Assembly: GCA_945861665.1 (NCBI GenBank)
Contig: CAMAVS010000002.1
Location: 1-64,000 of the forward strand
Origin: Chitinophaga pinensis
Lineage (GTDB): Bacteria; Bacteroidota; Bacteroidia; UBA4408
Length of the DNA: 64,000 nucleotides
Reading direction: 5' to 3'
In this document: positions 24,995 through 34,849 of the stretch, piece after piece
Layout of the letters: each line of letters begins with the position of its first letter
How positions within the stretch are numbered: the first letter of the stretch is position 1
Translations under genes and position numbers: made by a program
The notes under the pieces: model-generated
Seen by the model: only the letters and a program-made list of their open reading frames with translations
What the model was told of the DNA's origin: nothing
The model's database searches: none

Positions 24995-27900
24995 TCAAAT
25001 TTTAACCCCGATAAAACAAACATCGTCCGTTTGGTCAAATCCTATTTTCCATTGCGAAAAACTATTTTCAATAGTCTCTTTTTGTTTTTCAAGAGATGAA
25101 TCTGAAATGCTACTTAATAAATTTTTAAGGTTGCCACTTTTATACTTTTTGCCACTTTCTCCACCAAATTGATCGACAATACCATCACTGAAAACATATA
25201 AAGAATCGCCTTTGTACAATTGAACTTTATGAGAGGTAAACAATACAGCATTTTCAGATTTTCCAACAGGTTGTTTGTTTGGTTTAAATTCTTCAATTAC
25301 AGTTTGGTTATTTCTTATAATCCACAAAGGATTGTTTGCACCAGCCCAAATTAGTTCATTGGTGGTGGTGTTTAAGGAGCATAAAGAAATATCCATTCCA
25401 TCTTTCACATCGCTTTCGCTTTTAGAAAAACGTTCAATAACAAATTCTCTAACTGCATCTAAAATTTTTCCTGGTTCAACAATACCCATTTCCATTGTTG
25501 CTTTATGCAATGCATTGCTACAAACAAAACTTACCAATGCACCGGGAACACCATGTCCCGTGCAATCAGCTGCCGCAAACAAAACTAAATCTTCCGTTTT
25601 TTCCATCCAATAAAAATCTCCAGCAATAATATCTTTGGGCTGATAAATGATAAAGCTATTGGATAATAGCTCATTCACTTTTTTAGCAGAAGGAAGGATT
25701 GCTTCTTGAAGCCTTTTTGCGTAATGTATTGAATCCATCACCTCTTTGTTCTTTTCTTCCAATTGGGTTTTTTGAATGTTAATAGATGCATTTGCCTCAA
25801 TTAAATCAACTGTTCGTTCTTTAACCTTTTTCTCTAAAAACTGTTTTTTCTTTCGTAAACGGGTTTCTCTTGCTCTAATAAAAAAGAAAACTGAAGCAAT
25901 AAAAACAAGAATGTACAAAACATAGAACCAGTTTGTTTTCCAAAACGGAGGAACAATAGTAAATTCATATTCAAGTGGGGGTTTAGCCATAACACCAAAT
26001 TCATTTTTCGCAACCACTTTTAAATTATACTTGCCGGAAGGTAGGCTAGAGTAATTAATATGATTGATACTTGAAAATGGAGACCATTTCATTTCCAACC
26101 CTTCTAATATCCAACTGTAAGTAACTTTTTCTGGAGAGTAGTGTTCAATCCCAACGAAATCAAACCCAATGGTATTTTGATCGTAGTTGAAAATAATTTT
26201 TTCTGGGATTGTGCTGTTTACTTTTGTAGAAAAAGTTATTCCTGCATTTTGCAAAGAATCTCCTTTTTGCCAATTTATTTTTTTGTAATTTAAATAAACT
26301 GTTGTTATACTTAATATTGGGGCGGTCATATTTCGTGGTAAATTATTTATGTTTATTTTGTAAAGCCCATTATTTTCTGCAGCAACATATAGTTGATTAT
26401 TTCTATCTACAAATAAATTTATGCACCCTTGGCCAGAAAGAGATGTGCCATTGTCAATCTTTTCGAAAACAAAATTATCTTTTGATGGTCGAATAATTTT
26501 ATTCAGTCCTTTTCCTGTCGCAATCCATACATCCCCGTTTTTATCTTCAACAACTGATAACACCTTATTGTCAAGTAATCCCTCTTTTGTTGTTAAATAC
26601 CGCCACTTTTTTTTATCAACATCAAGTATCGAAATACCGCCACCTTTTGCATGACAAAACCAAAGTAGATTATATTTATCCCGAAATATTTGAGAGGTTT
26701 CAATATCAGCAAGCCCATCTTCTTTTTTAATAGCTTTAACGGAGTCGTTTTTATCCATTTTAAGAATAGCTCCATGAGTAGCGAAATACATATTGCCGTA
26801 TCGATCTTCATTTATTGCGGTAATATCACGACCATATATTTTTTTATTGTTTAAACCGAAAAAGGATTTTCCATCCCATTTATTTACACCTCCGCTCAAC
26901 CAGTTTCCAAACCAAATATTTCCATGCGAGTCTTCGAAACTTACTATAGGATGACAAGAGCTGTTTAGGTTGTTTGTATCAACAATATTAATTTTTTTTC
27001 CATCGAATGTGAAGATGCCTCCTATTTGATTGGAATAATTAAGTCCGAATAGGCCAATCCACAAGGTGCTTTTTCGATCCATCAAAAGGGTAGCAACAGG
27101 GGCTTTGGAAATTTTTTGCAGAGGGAGTAATGACTTAAAAGTGTTGTTTTCAAGATAAAAAAGCCCCGCAGTGTCTGTTCCGATCCAAATTTTATTATTT
27201 TTGTCTTGGGTAATTGTATTAACAACATTGTCTGTTAAACCTTGCAAAGAACCATAACGAACAATCGACTCCGATTTTAATTTAAACACGCCTCCTCCCG
27301 AAGAGCCAATCCAAACTGTATTTGATTTATCAATATATAAACTCCAATTGGTTGGATTTAGCAAGCCATTGGAGGAGCCCAATCTTAATAATGTTTTTCC
27401 ATTCCATTTTTCCACTCCCCCCTTTTCCGCATGCCCTATCCATAAATTATCTTGGCTATCTATTTTTATCGGAATGGCTCGAGATAATGCCCCACCTTCA
27501 TTTGTTATATATGTAAACTTTTCCCCATCGTATTTGGCAAAATTCGTGCCGTATGAAGTAAACCAAATATTTCCTTTTGAGTCCTCATCAAAGCCCCAAA
27601 CCGCATTCTCGTTAAATCCGTCTTCCTTGCCATAGATTTTAAACTTCCCATTTATTATACAAATTAACTTTCCAAGATGGCTACCAACCCAAAGTCTACC
27701 CTTCTTATCCAAAAACATACTTATAACGAACCGTGGCCCTCCTTCTTTTTCTGAATAGGTTGTAAATTTCTTCCCATTATAACTGCAAAGGCCCCCACCC
27801 CAAGTGCCAAACCACATTGTTCCGGAAGGGTCTTGTGAAACAACATAAACCCTGTTGTCTGAAAGCCCTAACTTTTCATTGAGGCTAGAAAATGTTTTAC

Positions 27901-28210
27901 CATCAAATATGCATACCCCCCCACCATGGGTTGCGAACCAAAGTTTACCTTCTTTATCTTCAAACACACAGCGAACATCATTATTTGATAGTCCAGATTC
28001 GGTATTGTAATTTGTGAAAATTTTTCCATCGTATTTCGAAACACCTCCGTCACCGGTACCAAACCACATAAACCCCTTTGAGTCCTTGAAAATACAATTA
28101 ATATTATTTGATGCTAAACCATCTTTAGTTGTAATGTTTTGAAATTGATATTCCTGCGAATAACTATTCAAGCAAAAGAAAAACAATAACAATAGAAATT
28201 TAAATCTCAT
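24995..28210 (-). CDS. Two-component-type propeller sensor with a SpoIIE phosphatase output
   Basis: A 1071-aa membrane signalling protein from the ATG at 28210, which gives a clear signal peptide (LLLLFFFCLNSYSQ); an upstream in-frame ATG adds 22 poorly matching residues. At least 12 two-component regulator propeller repeats (W-F/I-G-T pattern) span about 30-640, then a Y_Y_Y domain (about 690-760), one membrane helix (about 770-790), a coiled coil, and a C-terminal SpoIIE/PP2C serine phosphatase (about 865-1070). The phosphatase has AGDFYWME, AAADCTGHGVPGALVS and YVFSDGIVDQFGG, with acidic metal ligands intact. An external signal would control dephosphorylation of a cytoplasmic STAS-type partner not seen here. 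Confidence 0.88.
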   Translation of the reverse strand: MRFKFLLLLFFFCLNSYSQEYQFQNITTKDGLASNNINCIFKDSKGFMWFGTGDGGVSKYDGKIFTNYNTESGLSNNDVRCVFEDKEGKLWFATHGGGVCIFDGKTFSSLNEKLGLSDNRVYVVSQDPSGTMWFGTWGGGLCSYNGKKFTTYSEKEGGPRFVISMFLDKKGRLWVGSHLGKLICIINGKFKIYGKEDGFNENAVWGFDEDSKGNIWFTSYGTNFAKYDGEKFTYITNEGGALSRAIPIKIDSQDNLWIGHAEKGGVEKWNGKTLLRLGSSNGLLNPTNWSLYIDKSNTVWIGSSGGGVFKLKSESIVRYGSLQGLTDNVVNTITQDKNNKIWIGTDTAGLFYLENNTFKSLLPLQKISKAPVATLLMDRKSTLWIGLFGLNYSNQIGGIFTFDGKKINIVDTNNLNSSCHPIVSFEDSHGNIWFGNWLSGGVNKWDGKSFFGLNNKKIYGRDITAINEDRYGNMYFATHGAILKMDKNDSVKAIKKEDGLADIETSQIFRDKYNLLWFCHAKGGGISILDVDKKKWRYLTTKEGLLDNKVLSVVEDKNGDVWIATGKGLNKIIRPSKDNFVFEKIDNGTSLSGQGCINLFVDRNNQLYVAAENNGLYKININNLPRNMTAPILSITTVYLNYKKINWQKGDSLQNAGITFSTKVNSTIPEKIIFNYDQNTIGFDFVGIEHYSPEKVTYSWILEGLEMKWSPFSSINHINYSSLPSGKYNLKVVAKNEFGVMAKPPLEYEFTIVPPFWKTNWFYVLYILVFIASVFFFIRARETRLRKKKQFLEKKVKERTVDLIEANASINIQKTQLEEKNKEVMDSIHYAKRLQEAILPSAKKVNELLSNSFIIYQPKDIIAGDFYWMEKTEDLVLFAAADCTGHGVPGALVSFVCSNALHKATMEMGIVEPGKILDAVREFVIERFSKSESDVKDGMDISLCSLNTTTNELIWAGANNPLWIIRNNQTVIEEFKPNKQPVGKSENAVLFTSHKVQLYKGDSLYVFSDGIVDQFGGESGKKYKSGNLKNLLSSISDSSLEKQKETIENSFSQWKIGFDQTDDVCFIGVKI

Positions 28211-28345
28211 TGAAAAATGATAAATGTTTCTGCAATATAAAAAACTTTTCTCGTTTAACTGCAGAAAGTTCGTCATGGGAATATTAGTTCATATTGAATA
28301 AAATTAATTTTACCTTAGCGCATCACTTAAAACAATTAAGACATA

Positions 28346-29014
28346 TTGAAACTTTTTGTAATCCCTACACCCATTGGAAATCTTCAAGACATTACGCTTA
28401 GAGCGCTAAGCGTATTAAAAGGTGTGGATATAATATTAGCAGAAGATACCCGTACAACAGGAAATTTATTACGCCATTTTCAAATCGAAAAAAAATTAAT
28501 TGCGCACCATTTGCACAATGAACACAAAACGGTTGAAGCTATTGTTGAGAGAATTAAAAATGGCGAAAAAATGGCCCTGGTAAGCGATGCGGGAACACCC
28601 GCCATTTCTGATCCGGGATTTTTATTGGTACGCGAGTGTATAAAAAATGACATTGAAGTGGATTGCTTGCCTGGCGCAACAGCCTTTGTTCCTGCATTGG
28701 TAAATTCTGGATTACCTTGTGAGCGCTTCATTTTTGAAGGATTTTTGCCTCAAAAAAAAGGACGACAAACAAAATTAAAATCATTGGCTCAAGTTGACTG
28801 CACAATGCTTTTTTATGAATCACCACATAGATTATTAAAAGCCCTAAATGAGTTTATCACTATATTTGGGCCAGATAGAAAAGCAAGTGTTTCAAGAGAA
28901 ATCACAAAGATGTTTGAAGAAACGAAACGCGGAACTTTAGAAGAAATTAATACTTATTTCAGCGACAAACAAATAAAGGGCGAAATTGTAATTGTTGTAG
29001 AAGGAAAAAATTAA
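28346..29014 (+). CDS. rsmI: 16S rRNA 2'-O-ribose C1402 methyltransferase
   Basis: A 222-aa tetrapyrrole-methylase-fold enzyme that methylates C1402 of 16S rRNA using SAM. The start PTPIGNLQDITLRAL, the ALVSDAGTPAISDPG motif, and ESPHRLLKAL plus SREITKMFEE are all diagnostic. The start codon is TTG at 28346. corA follows by 13 nt, so the two may share a transcript. Confidence 0.94.
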   Translation: MKLFVIPTPIGNLQDITLRALSVLKGVDIILAEDTRTTGNLLRHFQIEKKLIAHHLHNEHKTVEAIVERIKNGEKMALVSDAGTPAISDPGFLLVRECIKNDIEVDCLPGATAFVPALVNSGLPCERFIFEGFLPQKKGRQTKLKSLAQVDCTMLFYESPHRLLKALNEFITIFGPDRKASVSREITKMFEETKRGTLEEINTYFSDKQIKGEIVIVVEGKN

Positions 29015-29027
29015 GGATATAAACATT

Positions 29028-30077
29028 ATGACACCAATCACCGATAAAACAGGCGCACCTCCGGGAACATTGATTTATTCGGGCGAAGAGCGGGATGAAC
29101 AAGTAAAAATAACACTGATAGAATACGATGAAAAAGATTTCTTTGAGGAGGATTTCTTTGACATTGATGAATGTATAGCCCACGTAAATCCTTCAATGGT
29201 AAAATGGATTAATGTAGATGGTGTTCATAAAATAGAGGCCGTTGAAAAAATCGGAAAACTATTTAACATACACCCTTTAACCCTCGAAGATATTGTAAGT
29301 ACATCACAACGGCCGAAGTTTGAAGACTATGATGATTATCTGTTCTCCATCATGAAAATGATTTATTACGATGACGAGATACATTCTGAACAGCTTTGTG
29401 TTTTGTTATTAAACAATAATACTGTTATCTCTTTTCAGGAAGCTCAAGGTGGCGATGCCTTTGATCTTATTCGAAATAGAATTAGACACAACAAGGGAAG
29501 GATAAGAAAATGTAAGGCTGATTATTTATGTTATGCCCTCATTGATGCTGTTGTAGATTGTTATTTTGATATACTTGAAAAAATTGGAGACAAGATAGAA
29601 GTGTTAGAAGATGAGTTAGCAAACGAACCTTCTCGAAAAATTATTAATGAATTGCATCATTTAAAACGCGAAATGATTTTTTTGCGGAAAGCTGTTTGGC
29701 CTATGCGCGAACTCATCAATAATCTTGAAAAAAGTGAAAGTGGTTTAATACATGCCTCAACAGGGGTATACCTCCGGGATGTGCACGATCATACCATAAG
29801 GGTAATTGATACGGTAGAAACTTTTCGAGATTTACTTTCTGGAATGATGGATATTTATTTATCGAGTGTGAGCAATAAAATGAACGAAGTAATGAAGGTG
29901 CTTACCATCATTTCTACCATCTTTATTCCTGTAACATTTATTGCCGGAGTATATGGAATGAACTTTGACTTTATGCCTGAACTGCATTCTAAATGGGGCT
30001 ACATGGGCACATGGGCAGTGATGATTACTATTATCCTCTGTTTGGTTATTTATTTTAAAAGAAAAAAGTGGTTTTAG
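29028..30077 (+). CDS. corA: CorA magnesium/cobalt transporter
   Basis: A 349-aa inner-membrane pentameric channel. A long cytoplasmic N-terminal domain (1 to about 285) is followed by two C-terminal membrane helices (about 290-312 and 325-343). The signature YGMNF, followed by MPEL, sits at the end of the first helix. The length and the terminal basic tail (FKRKKWF) are normal. It mediates Mg2+ uptake. Confidence 0.95.
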   Translation: MTPITDKTGAPPGTLIYSGEERDEQVKITLIEYDEKDFFEEDFFDIDECIAHVNPSMVKWINVDGVHKIEAVEKIGKLFNIHPLTLEDIVSTSQRPKFEDYDDYLFSIMKMIYYDDEIHSEQLCVLLLNNNTVISFQEAQGGDAFDLIRNRIRHNKGRIRKCKADYLCYALIDAVVDCYFDILEKIGDKIEVLEDELANEPSRKIINELHHLKREMIFLRKAVWPMRELINNLEKSESGLIHASTGVYLRDVHDHTIRVIDTVETFRDLLSGMMDIYLSSVSNKMNEVMKVLTIISTIFIPVTFIAGVYGMNFDFMPELHSKWGYMGTWAVMITIILCLVIYFKRKKWF

Positions 30078-30168
30078 TACTCTGCTGATTGTTTCTTAAC
30101 AAAAATTAACGTGAAAAAATAGCTATTTATTCGTAAATTCGGCCGTATACAAAAACATACAAAATATT

Positions 30169-30966
30169 ATGAAAAAGTTATTCTCAACTATTATTCTGAT
30201 TAATTGTGGTATTGTCCTTGCACAAGCACAACAAGCTGCTCCATTGGCAAAAACAAAAGAACAAGCGAAAGAAGATTCTTTGTACAATCACAAAGATGCG
30301 GCTGGACAAAAAACAGGACTATGGAAAGAAAAAATTGGCTCTATTACTTTCGAAGGAAGGTACTTAAACAATATTAAAAATGGCGTTTGGCGCTCATATC
30401 AAGAAGATAAAACATTATTATCTGTTGAAGAGTTTGTTTTTGGAAGGCGTGAGGGAATTAGCCTCGACATTAAAAACAATGGTTATATTTCAAAAGAAGC
30501 ATATTATAAAAACGATTTGTTGGATGGTAAATTAAAGCGCTTTAACAGTAGTGGGAAAACAGAGCAGGAGGCGATGTATAAAGCCGGAAAACTAAACGGA
30601 GCTAAAAAAGTATATTATCAATCGAATAAATTACAAGAAGAGTCTTTTTATATTGACGACAAAAGAGACGGGGTAACTTATTGGTATTACGAAGAAGGAA
30701 ACCCTTCTATTGAATATACTTATAAAGCCGGAAGTTTAGAGGGTATTCAAAAATCATTTTATAAAGATAGTTCGTTGGAGACTGAGACTACATACAAAAA
30801 TAATTTAATGGAAGGTGTTTACAGAGAGTTCTACGAAGACGGCAAAATAGTTAAATTGTTAGGACAATATTCTAAAGACAAAAAAGAAGGGGCTTGGAAG
30901 CAATTTTCAAAAGATGGAAAAGTTACGAAAACAGAAAAGTATAAGAATGATGTGCTTGTAAAATAA
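30169..30966 (+). CDS. Secreted MORN-repeat (YwqK-like) protein
   Basis: A 265-aa protein with a signal peptide (cleavage after AQAQQ). At least seven MORN-like repeats of about 23 residues follow, each with a Y-x-x-G-x-x-x-G pattern, e.g. YLNNIKNGVW, YKAGKLNGAKKVYY and YKNNLMEGVYREFY. Such proteins are often annotated as YwqK-family antitoxins, but nothing here supports a toxin-antitoxin role. Periplasmic location inferred from the signal peptide. Mrp follows by 23 nt. Confidence 0.75.
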   Translation: MKKLFSTIILINCGIVLAQAQQAAPLAKTKEQAKEDSLYNHKDAAGQKTGLWKEKIGSITFEGRYLNNIKNGVWRSYQEDKTLLSVEEFVFGRREGISLDIKNNGYISKEAYYKNDLLDGKLKRFNSSGKTEQEAMYKAGKLNGAKKVYYQSNKLQEESFYIDDKRDGVTYWYYEEGNPSIEYTYKAGSLEGIQKSFYKDSSLETETTYKNNLMEGVYREFYEDGKIVKLLGQYSKDKKEGAWKQFSKDGKVTKTEKYKNDVLVK

Positions 30967-30989
30967 GAGATAAAATAAAGTATAAAAAG

Positions 30990-32081
30990 ATGAGTATTAC
31001 CAAAGAAAAAGTTTTAGAGGCATTAAAAAATGTTGATGATCCTGACTTAAAGAAGGACATCGTTACCTTGGGTATGGTAAAAGATGTGATAGTGAACGAA
31101 AAAAATGTTTCATTCACAGTGGTATTAACAACACCTGCCTGTCCAATGAAAGAAATGATTCATAAGGCATGTACGAATGCAATCATCCATTTTGTAGACA
31201 AGGAAGCACAAGTAAACGTAACAATGACTGCCGATATAACTTCTCGCAGAGGCGACAATCGTCCGGTACTTCCACAAGTTAAAAATATTGTAGCCATTGC
31301 TTCTGGTAAAGGTGGTGTGGGAAAATCAACTGTTGCTTCTAATTTGGCAGTAGCCTTGGCTCTTCAAGGAGCAAAAGTAGGCTTGGTAGATGCCGATATA
31401 TATGGCCCATCTATGCCAATGATGTTTGATGTGGTGAATGAAAGGCCCGGACTTAGAAAAGTGGGCGAACAAAACCTTTTGATTCCCGTAGAAAGCTATG
31501 GTGTAAAATTGTTATCTATTGGTTTTTTTACAGATACATCGCAAGCCATTGTGTGGCGAGGACCAATGGCATCTAAAGCGCTGAATCAGCTTTTTAAGGA
31601 TGCTGATTGGGGGGAACTGGATTACTTGTTAATTGACCTTCCTCCGGGCACAGGAGACATCCATTTGTCTTTGGTACAAATGGCTCCATTAACAGGGGTT
31701 ATTGTAGTAAGTACCCCTCAAGCAGTTGCACTTGCTGATGCTCAAAAAGGAGTATCTATGTTTCAAATGCCTCAATTTAATGTGCCTATTTTGGGCATCG
31801 TAGAAAACATGGCCTATTTTACTCCTGCTGAATTGCCAAATAATAAATATTATATTTTTGGAAAAGATGGAGCAAAAAACTTAGCGGAAAAACTTCAAGT
31901 TCCTTTGTTAGGTGAAATTCCTTTGGTGCAAAGTATTTGCGAAGCGGGCGATGTTGGCCGTCCTGCCGTCCTGCAAGAAGGTACACCGCAAGCAAAAGCA
32001 TTTAAGGATTTAGCCAGTTCCGTTGCGCAACAAATTGCTATTAAAAATGCTGAAAAAGAAACTCAACAAATAGTAGCCTAA
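30990..32081 (+). CDS. Mrp/ApbC-family Fe-S cluster carrier ATPase
   Basis: A 363-aa protein. The N-terminal MIP18/DUF59 domain (1-90) carries the TTPACPMK motif. A P-loop ATPase (about 100-340) has GKGGVGKST, VDADIYGPS and a DLPPGTGD Walker B-like motif. The cluster-binding CxxC of classical ApbC is absent; the equivalent spot reads ENMAYFTPAE, as I recall for other Bacteroidota homologues. It moves Fe-S clusters to apoproteins. The NifU gene follows by 41 nt, a common pairing. Confidence 0.93.
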   Translation: MSITKEKVLEALKNVDDPDLKKDIVTLGMVKDVIVNEKNVSFTVVLTTPACPMKEMIHKACTNAIIHFVDKEAQVNVTMTADITSRRGDNRPVLPQVKNIVAIASGKGGVGKSTVASNLAVALALQGAKVGLVDADIYGPSMPMMFDVVNERPGLRKVGEQNLLIPVESYGVKLLSIGFFTDTSQAIVWRGPMASKALNQLFKDADWGELDYLLIDLPPGTGDIHLSLVQMAPLTGVIVVSTPQAVALADAQKGVSMFQMPQFNVPILGIVENMAYFTPAELPNNKYYIFGKDGAKNLAEKLQVPLLGEIPLVQSICEAGDVGRPAVLQEGTPQAKAFKDLASSVAQQIAIKNAEKETQQIVA

Positions 32082-32122
32082 TTTAAAATTACTACATTTA
32101 CTACATCAACCCTTTATAACAA

Positions 32123-32386
32123 GTGATAACAGATAAAAAAATTATTCAAAAAGTTGAAGATGCTATTGCCCTATTAAGGCCATTTTTAGAAGCCGACGGG
32201 GGAGATATGTCCTTGGTTGAAATAACGGATGAATATGTTGTGAAAGTAAAATTACATGGCGCTTGCCGTTCGTGCAGTATGAGTATGATGACCCTAAAAG
32301 CTGGAATTGAAGAATCGGTTAGGCGTGCTGCCCCTGAAATTAAATCGGTTGAAGCGATAAGCATATCAGAAGAGGCTATTTCCTAA
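32123..32386 (+). CDS. NifU-like Fe-S scaffold (NifU C-terminal domain)
   Basis: An 87-aa domain with the conserved LRPFLEADGGDMSLV and the cluster-binding C-x-x-C in GACRSCSMSM. It corresponds to Nfu-type scaffold proteins. It starts with GTG at 32123. Together with the adjacent Mrp gene it forms a small Fe-S biogenesis pair. Confidence 0.92.
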   Translation: MITDKKIIQKVEDAIALLRPFLEADGGDMSLVEITDEYVVKVKLHGACRSCSMSMMTLKAGIEESVRRAAPEIKSVEAISISEEAIS

Positions 32387-32398
32387 ACGAAGTATAAC

Positions 32399-33715
32399 GT
32401 GAATTTTTTTGCGAAAATAATTTTTGTATCACTAATTTGTATTTTCTCGTTTTCTTGTAATCCTAACCTCAACATTCCAAACCCCACTTCTGGCTCTGCC
32501 GATTTTACAAAAACGATATCTGTTGGAGGGGGATATTTGTGCGGTTACCAAAATGGGGCACTTACTAAAAGCGGGCAAGAAAAATGCATCGCTAATTTGC
32601 TTGCCGAGCAATTTAAATTGGTCGGCGGTGAGTCCTTTGAGCAAGCATTAATGCCCGATGATATTGGATTAGGATTAAACTCTCGCACATGGGAAAGCGT
32701 TTACATTTCTGCATCGTATCTGGGATATAAAACAGATTGTGAAGGAACAACAAGCCTCTCTCCATTAAAAAAATTAATGACTGTGGCTGAAGCAAGTATT
32801 TATCTCAAACCTGTTGTTCATGCAGTTCAAAACTTCGCTGTCCCCTTTGCAACAACCACCAACATAAACAATACTGCCCTTCAGAATGTTTATTATAGTC
32901 GTATTGCTAAAAATATAGGCACAACCTGTCTTTTAACTGAAGCTAGTACAACGCTACATACTTTTTCAATCATGTGGCTTGGGATGGAAGATATCTATGA
33001 ATACGCTCGTTTCGGAGGCTATAGCAAAACAATTCCTGCTGCTTCACTATTTTCATCAAGCATTGACAATATAGTAAACCAACTTACATCAAACGGTAAA
33101 ACAAAAGGAGTGTTAGCCAATATCCCAGACATAGAAAATTTTCCATACTACAGATATGTTAGTTCGCATTCGGTGAAACTTACTAAACGCCTTTCCGACA
33201 GCTTAAATCAGGCCACTGGAAATATTTTTAATTTCACAGAAGGAGAAAATGGCTTTGCGATTGAATACCCAAAACAATCGGGGCTTTACCGACAAATGAG
33301 TGTTTACGAATGTGTGTTATTAAACACACCCTCCGATTCGTTAAAATGTTATAAAATGGGTCTTTTTTATGGTATGCCCGACAGATATACACTTGATTCG
33401 ATGGAATTGCAGATAATTAAAGCCTCCATAAAGGAGTACAATATTGAAATTAAAAAAGTAGCAGAAAAATACAATATCGCTTTTGTGGATGTGAACGATT
33501 TTTATCAACGATTACAGTCTGGGATTTTATACAATGGTGTGAGTTTCACAAATACATTTATAAACGGAGGATTTTTTAGTCTGGATGGATTCTACCCAAA
33601 TCAAAAAGGTTATTCGATGCTTGCGAATGAATTTTTAAAGGCCATAAATTTAAAATACGAAACCTCTATTCCAACTGTAAATTGTAGTGATTGTGATGGA
33701 ATAAAATTTCCTTAA
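32399..33715 (+). CDS. SGNH/GDSL-like lipoprotein with catalytic residues replaced
   Basis: A 438-aa lipoprotein (lipobox SFSC, Cys20), starting with GTG. The overall pattern is that of Bacteroidota SGNH lipoproteins: an N-terminal block I followed by NGAL, an ANIPDIENFP block, and a C-terminal DGxxPNQKGYSMLANEFLKAI block. The block I GNSL-type motif reads GGGY, so the nucleophile Ser is Gly45, and the DGxHP motif reads DGFYP, so the His is Tyr399. Both catalytic residues are therefore lost and the protein is probably a non-enzymatic, perhaps ligand-binding, descendant. Its stop overlaps the metF stop by 4 nt on the opposite strand. Confidence 0.75.
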   Translation: MNFFAKIIFVSLICIFSFSCNPNLNIPNPTSGSADFTKTISVGGGYLCGYQNGALTKSGQEKCIANLLAEQFKLVGGESFEQALMPDDIGLGLNSRTWESVYISASYLGYKTDCEGTTSLSPLKKLMTVAEASIYLKPVVHAVQNFAVPFATTTNINNTALQNVYYSRIAKNIGTTCLLTEASTTLHTFSIMWLGMEDIYEYARFGGYSKTIPAASLFSSSIDNIVNQLTSNGKTKGVLANIPDIENFPYYRYVSSHSVKLTKRLSDSLNQATGNIFNFTEGENGFAIEYPKQSGLYRQMSVYECVLLNTPSDSLKCYKMGLFYGMPDRYTLDSMELQIIKASIKEYNIEIKKVAEKYNIAFVDVNDFYQRLQSGILYNGVSFTNTFINGGFFSLDGFYPNQKGYSMLANEFLKAINLKYETSIPTVNCSDCDGIKFP

Positions 33716-34665
33716 AAAACACCACTTGCAATTCGTTTTACCGCATCTGATTTTCCCATTGTATAATAATGCAAACAAGGCACTCCAAATTTGATAAGTT
33801 CATTTGATTGTTGTATCGACCACTCAATACCTATCTCCTTACACTGTTCATCCGTTTTGGCTTTTTCAAACGCTTCTGCCAAGGCGACAGGAATATCAAT
33901 ATGAAAAAATTTTGGCAATGTAACTACCTGCTTTTTTAATGTTATTGGTTTTAGCCCAGGTATAATGGGAACTGTAATGCCCATCTCTCGGCAAGCTTTT
34001 ACAAAAGCAAAAAATTTCTCATTATCATAAAACAACTGAGTTACAATATAATCGGCCCCCTCATCCACTTTTGCTTTCAAGTTTCTTAAGTCGTGATTCA
34101 TGTTTGGTGCTTCAAAGTGCTTTTCAGGATACCCTGCCACTCCAATACAGTATTCTGTTGGAGCCGCTTGCCTAATTTCTTCATCTTGATAGGCCCCTTT
34201 ATTTAACTCAACAATTTGCTTAACCAAATCCACAGCGTATTTATTTCCATCGGGCTCAGGCACAAAAGCAGGTTCTGTTTTAATTGGATCTCCGCGTAAT
34301 GCCAATACATTGTCAATACCTAAAAATTGTAAATCGATAAGTGCATTTTCTGTTTCTTCTTTTGTAAAACCTCCACAAATAAGGTGTGGAACCGCATCGG
34401 TTTTATATTTGTTCATTAAGGCTGCACAAATTCCAACTGTTCCCGGACGTTTTCGAATAGATACTTTTTCAAGATAGCCACCGTCTCTTTTTTTGTAAAC
34501 GTACTCTTCTCGATGATAGGTAACATTAATAAACTTGGGCTTAAACTCCATTAATGGATCAATCCCTTCATAAATAGAGCATATGCTCTTCCCTTTTAAA
34601 GGAGGAAGTATTTCAAATGAAAACAACGTTGACTTTGCTTGCTTAATATGATCAATAACTTTCAC
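33712..34665 (-). CDS. metF: 5,10-methylenetetrahydrofolate reductase
   Basis: A 317-aa flavoprotein that reduces methylene-THF to methyl-THF for methionine synthesis. The FSFEILPPLKGK motif is followed by VTYHREE and the VTQLFYDNEKFFAF barrel motif; the IVPGLKPIT motif is present. Length is normal. It has a -7 element upstream at 34686-34693. It is convergent with the SGNH gene, with a 4-nt overlap of the stop codons. Confidence 0.95.
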   Translation of the reverse strand: MKVIDHIKQAKSTLFSFEILPPLKGKSICSIYEGIDPLMEFKPKFINVTYHREEYVYKKRDGGYLEKVSIRKRPGTVGICAALMNKYKTDAVPHLICGGFTKEETENALIDLQFLGIDNVLALRGDPIKTEPAFVPEPDGNKYAVDLVKQIVELNKGAYQDEEIRQAAPTEYCIGVAGYPEKHFEAPNMNHDLRNLKAKVDEGADYIVTQLFYDNEKFFAFVKACREMGITVPIIPGLKPITLKKQVVTLPKFFHIDIPVALAEAFEKAKTDEQCKEIGIEWSIQQSNELIKFGVPCLHYYTMGKSDAVKRIASGVF

Positions 34666-34685
34666 GACAATCAGAATTTAGGATG

Positions 34686-34693
34686 CAAAAATA
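34686..34693 (-). promoter_or_regulatory. -7 element for metF
   Basis: TATTTTTG on the minus strand matches TAnnTTTG, 20 nt before the ATG. No SAM riboswitch is recognisable upstream. Confidence 0.5.
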
Positions 34694-34794
34694 ATCTAAA
34701 ACGAATTAATATCAATCACATAATTATTTATATTTAAAAATGCCCACAGTGTTTCATTAATCTATTTCAAAACCAAATGAAAGTTGTATTATTT

Positions 34795-34833
34795 AAAAGC
34801 CCCGTCTCAAAGATTATCGAGATGGGGCTTTTT
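34795..34833 (-). terminator. Strong bidirectional terminator hairpin
   Basis: A 14-base stem of A/G/C (34795-34808 with 34819-34832, one G-U pair) with T-tracts on both strands. It lies just past the stop of the T9SS cargo gene at 34850. Confidence 0.9.
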
Positions 34834-34849
34834 GTTAGTACAATGTATA

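Noticed and set aside
30169-30966. Toxin-antitoxin system at the MORN-like (YwqK-like) gene
   Set aside because: No toxin gene is adjacent and the product has a signal peptide, so an antitoxin role is not supported.
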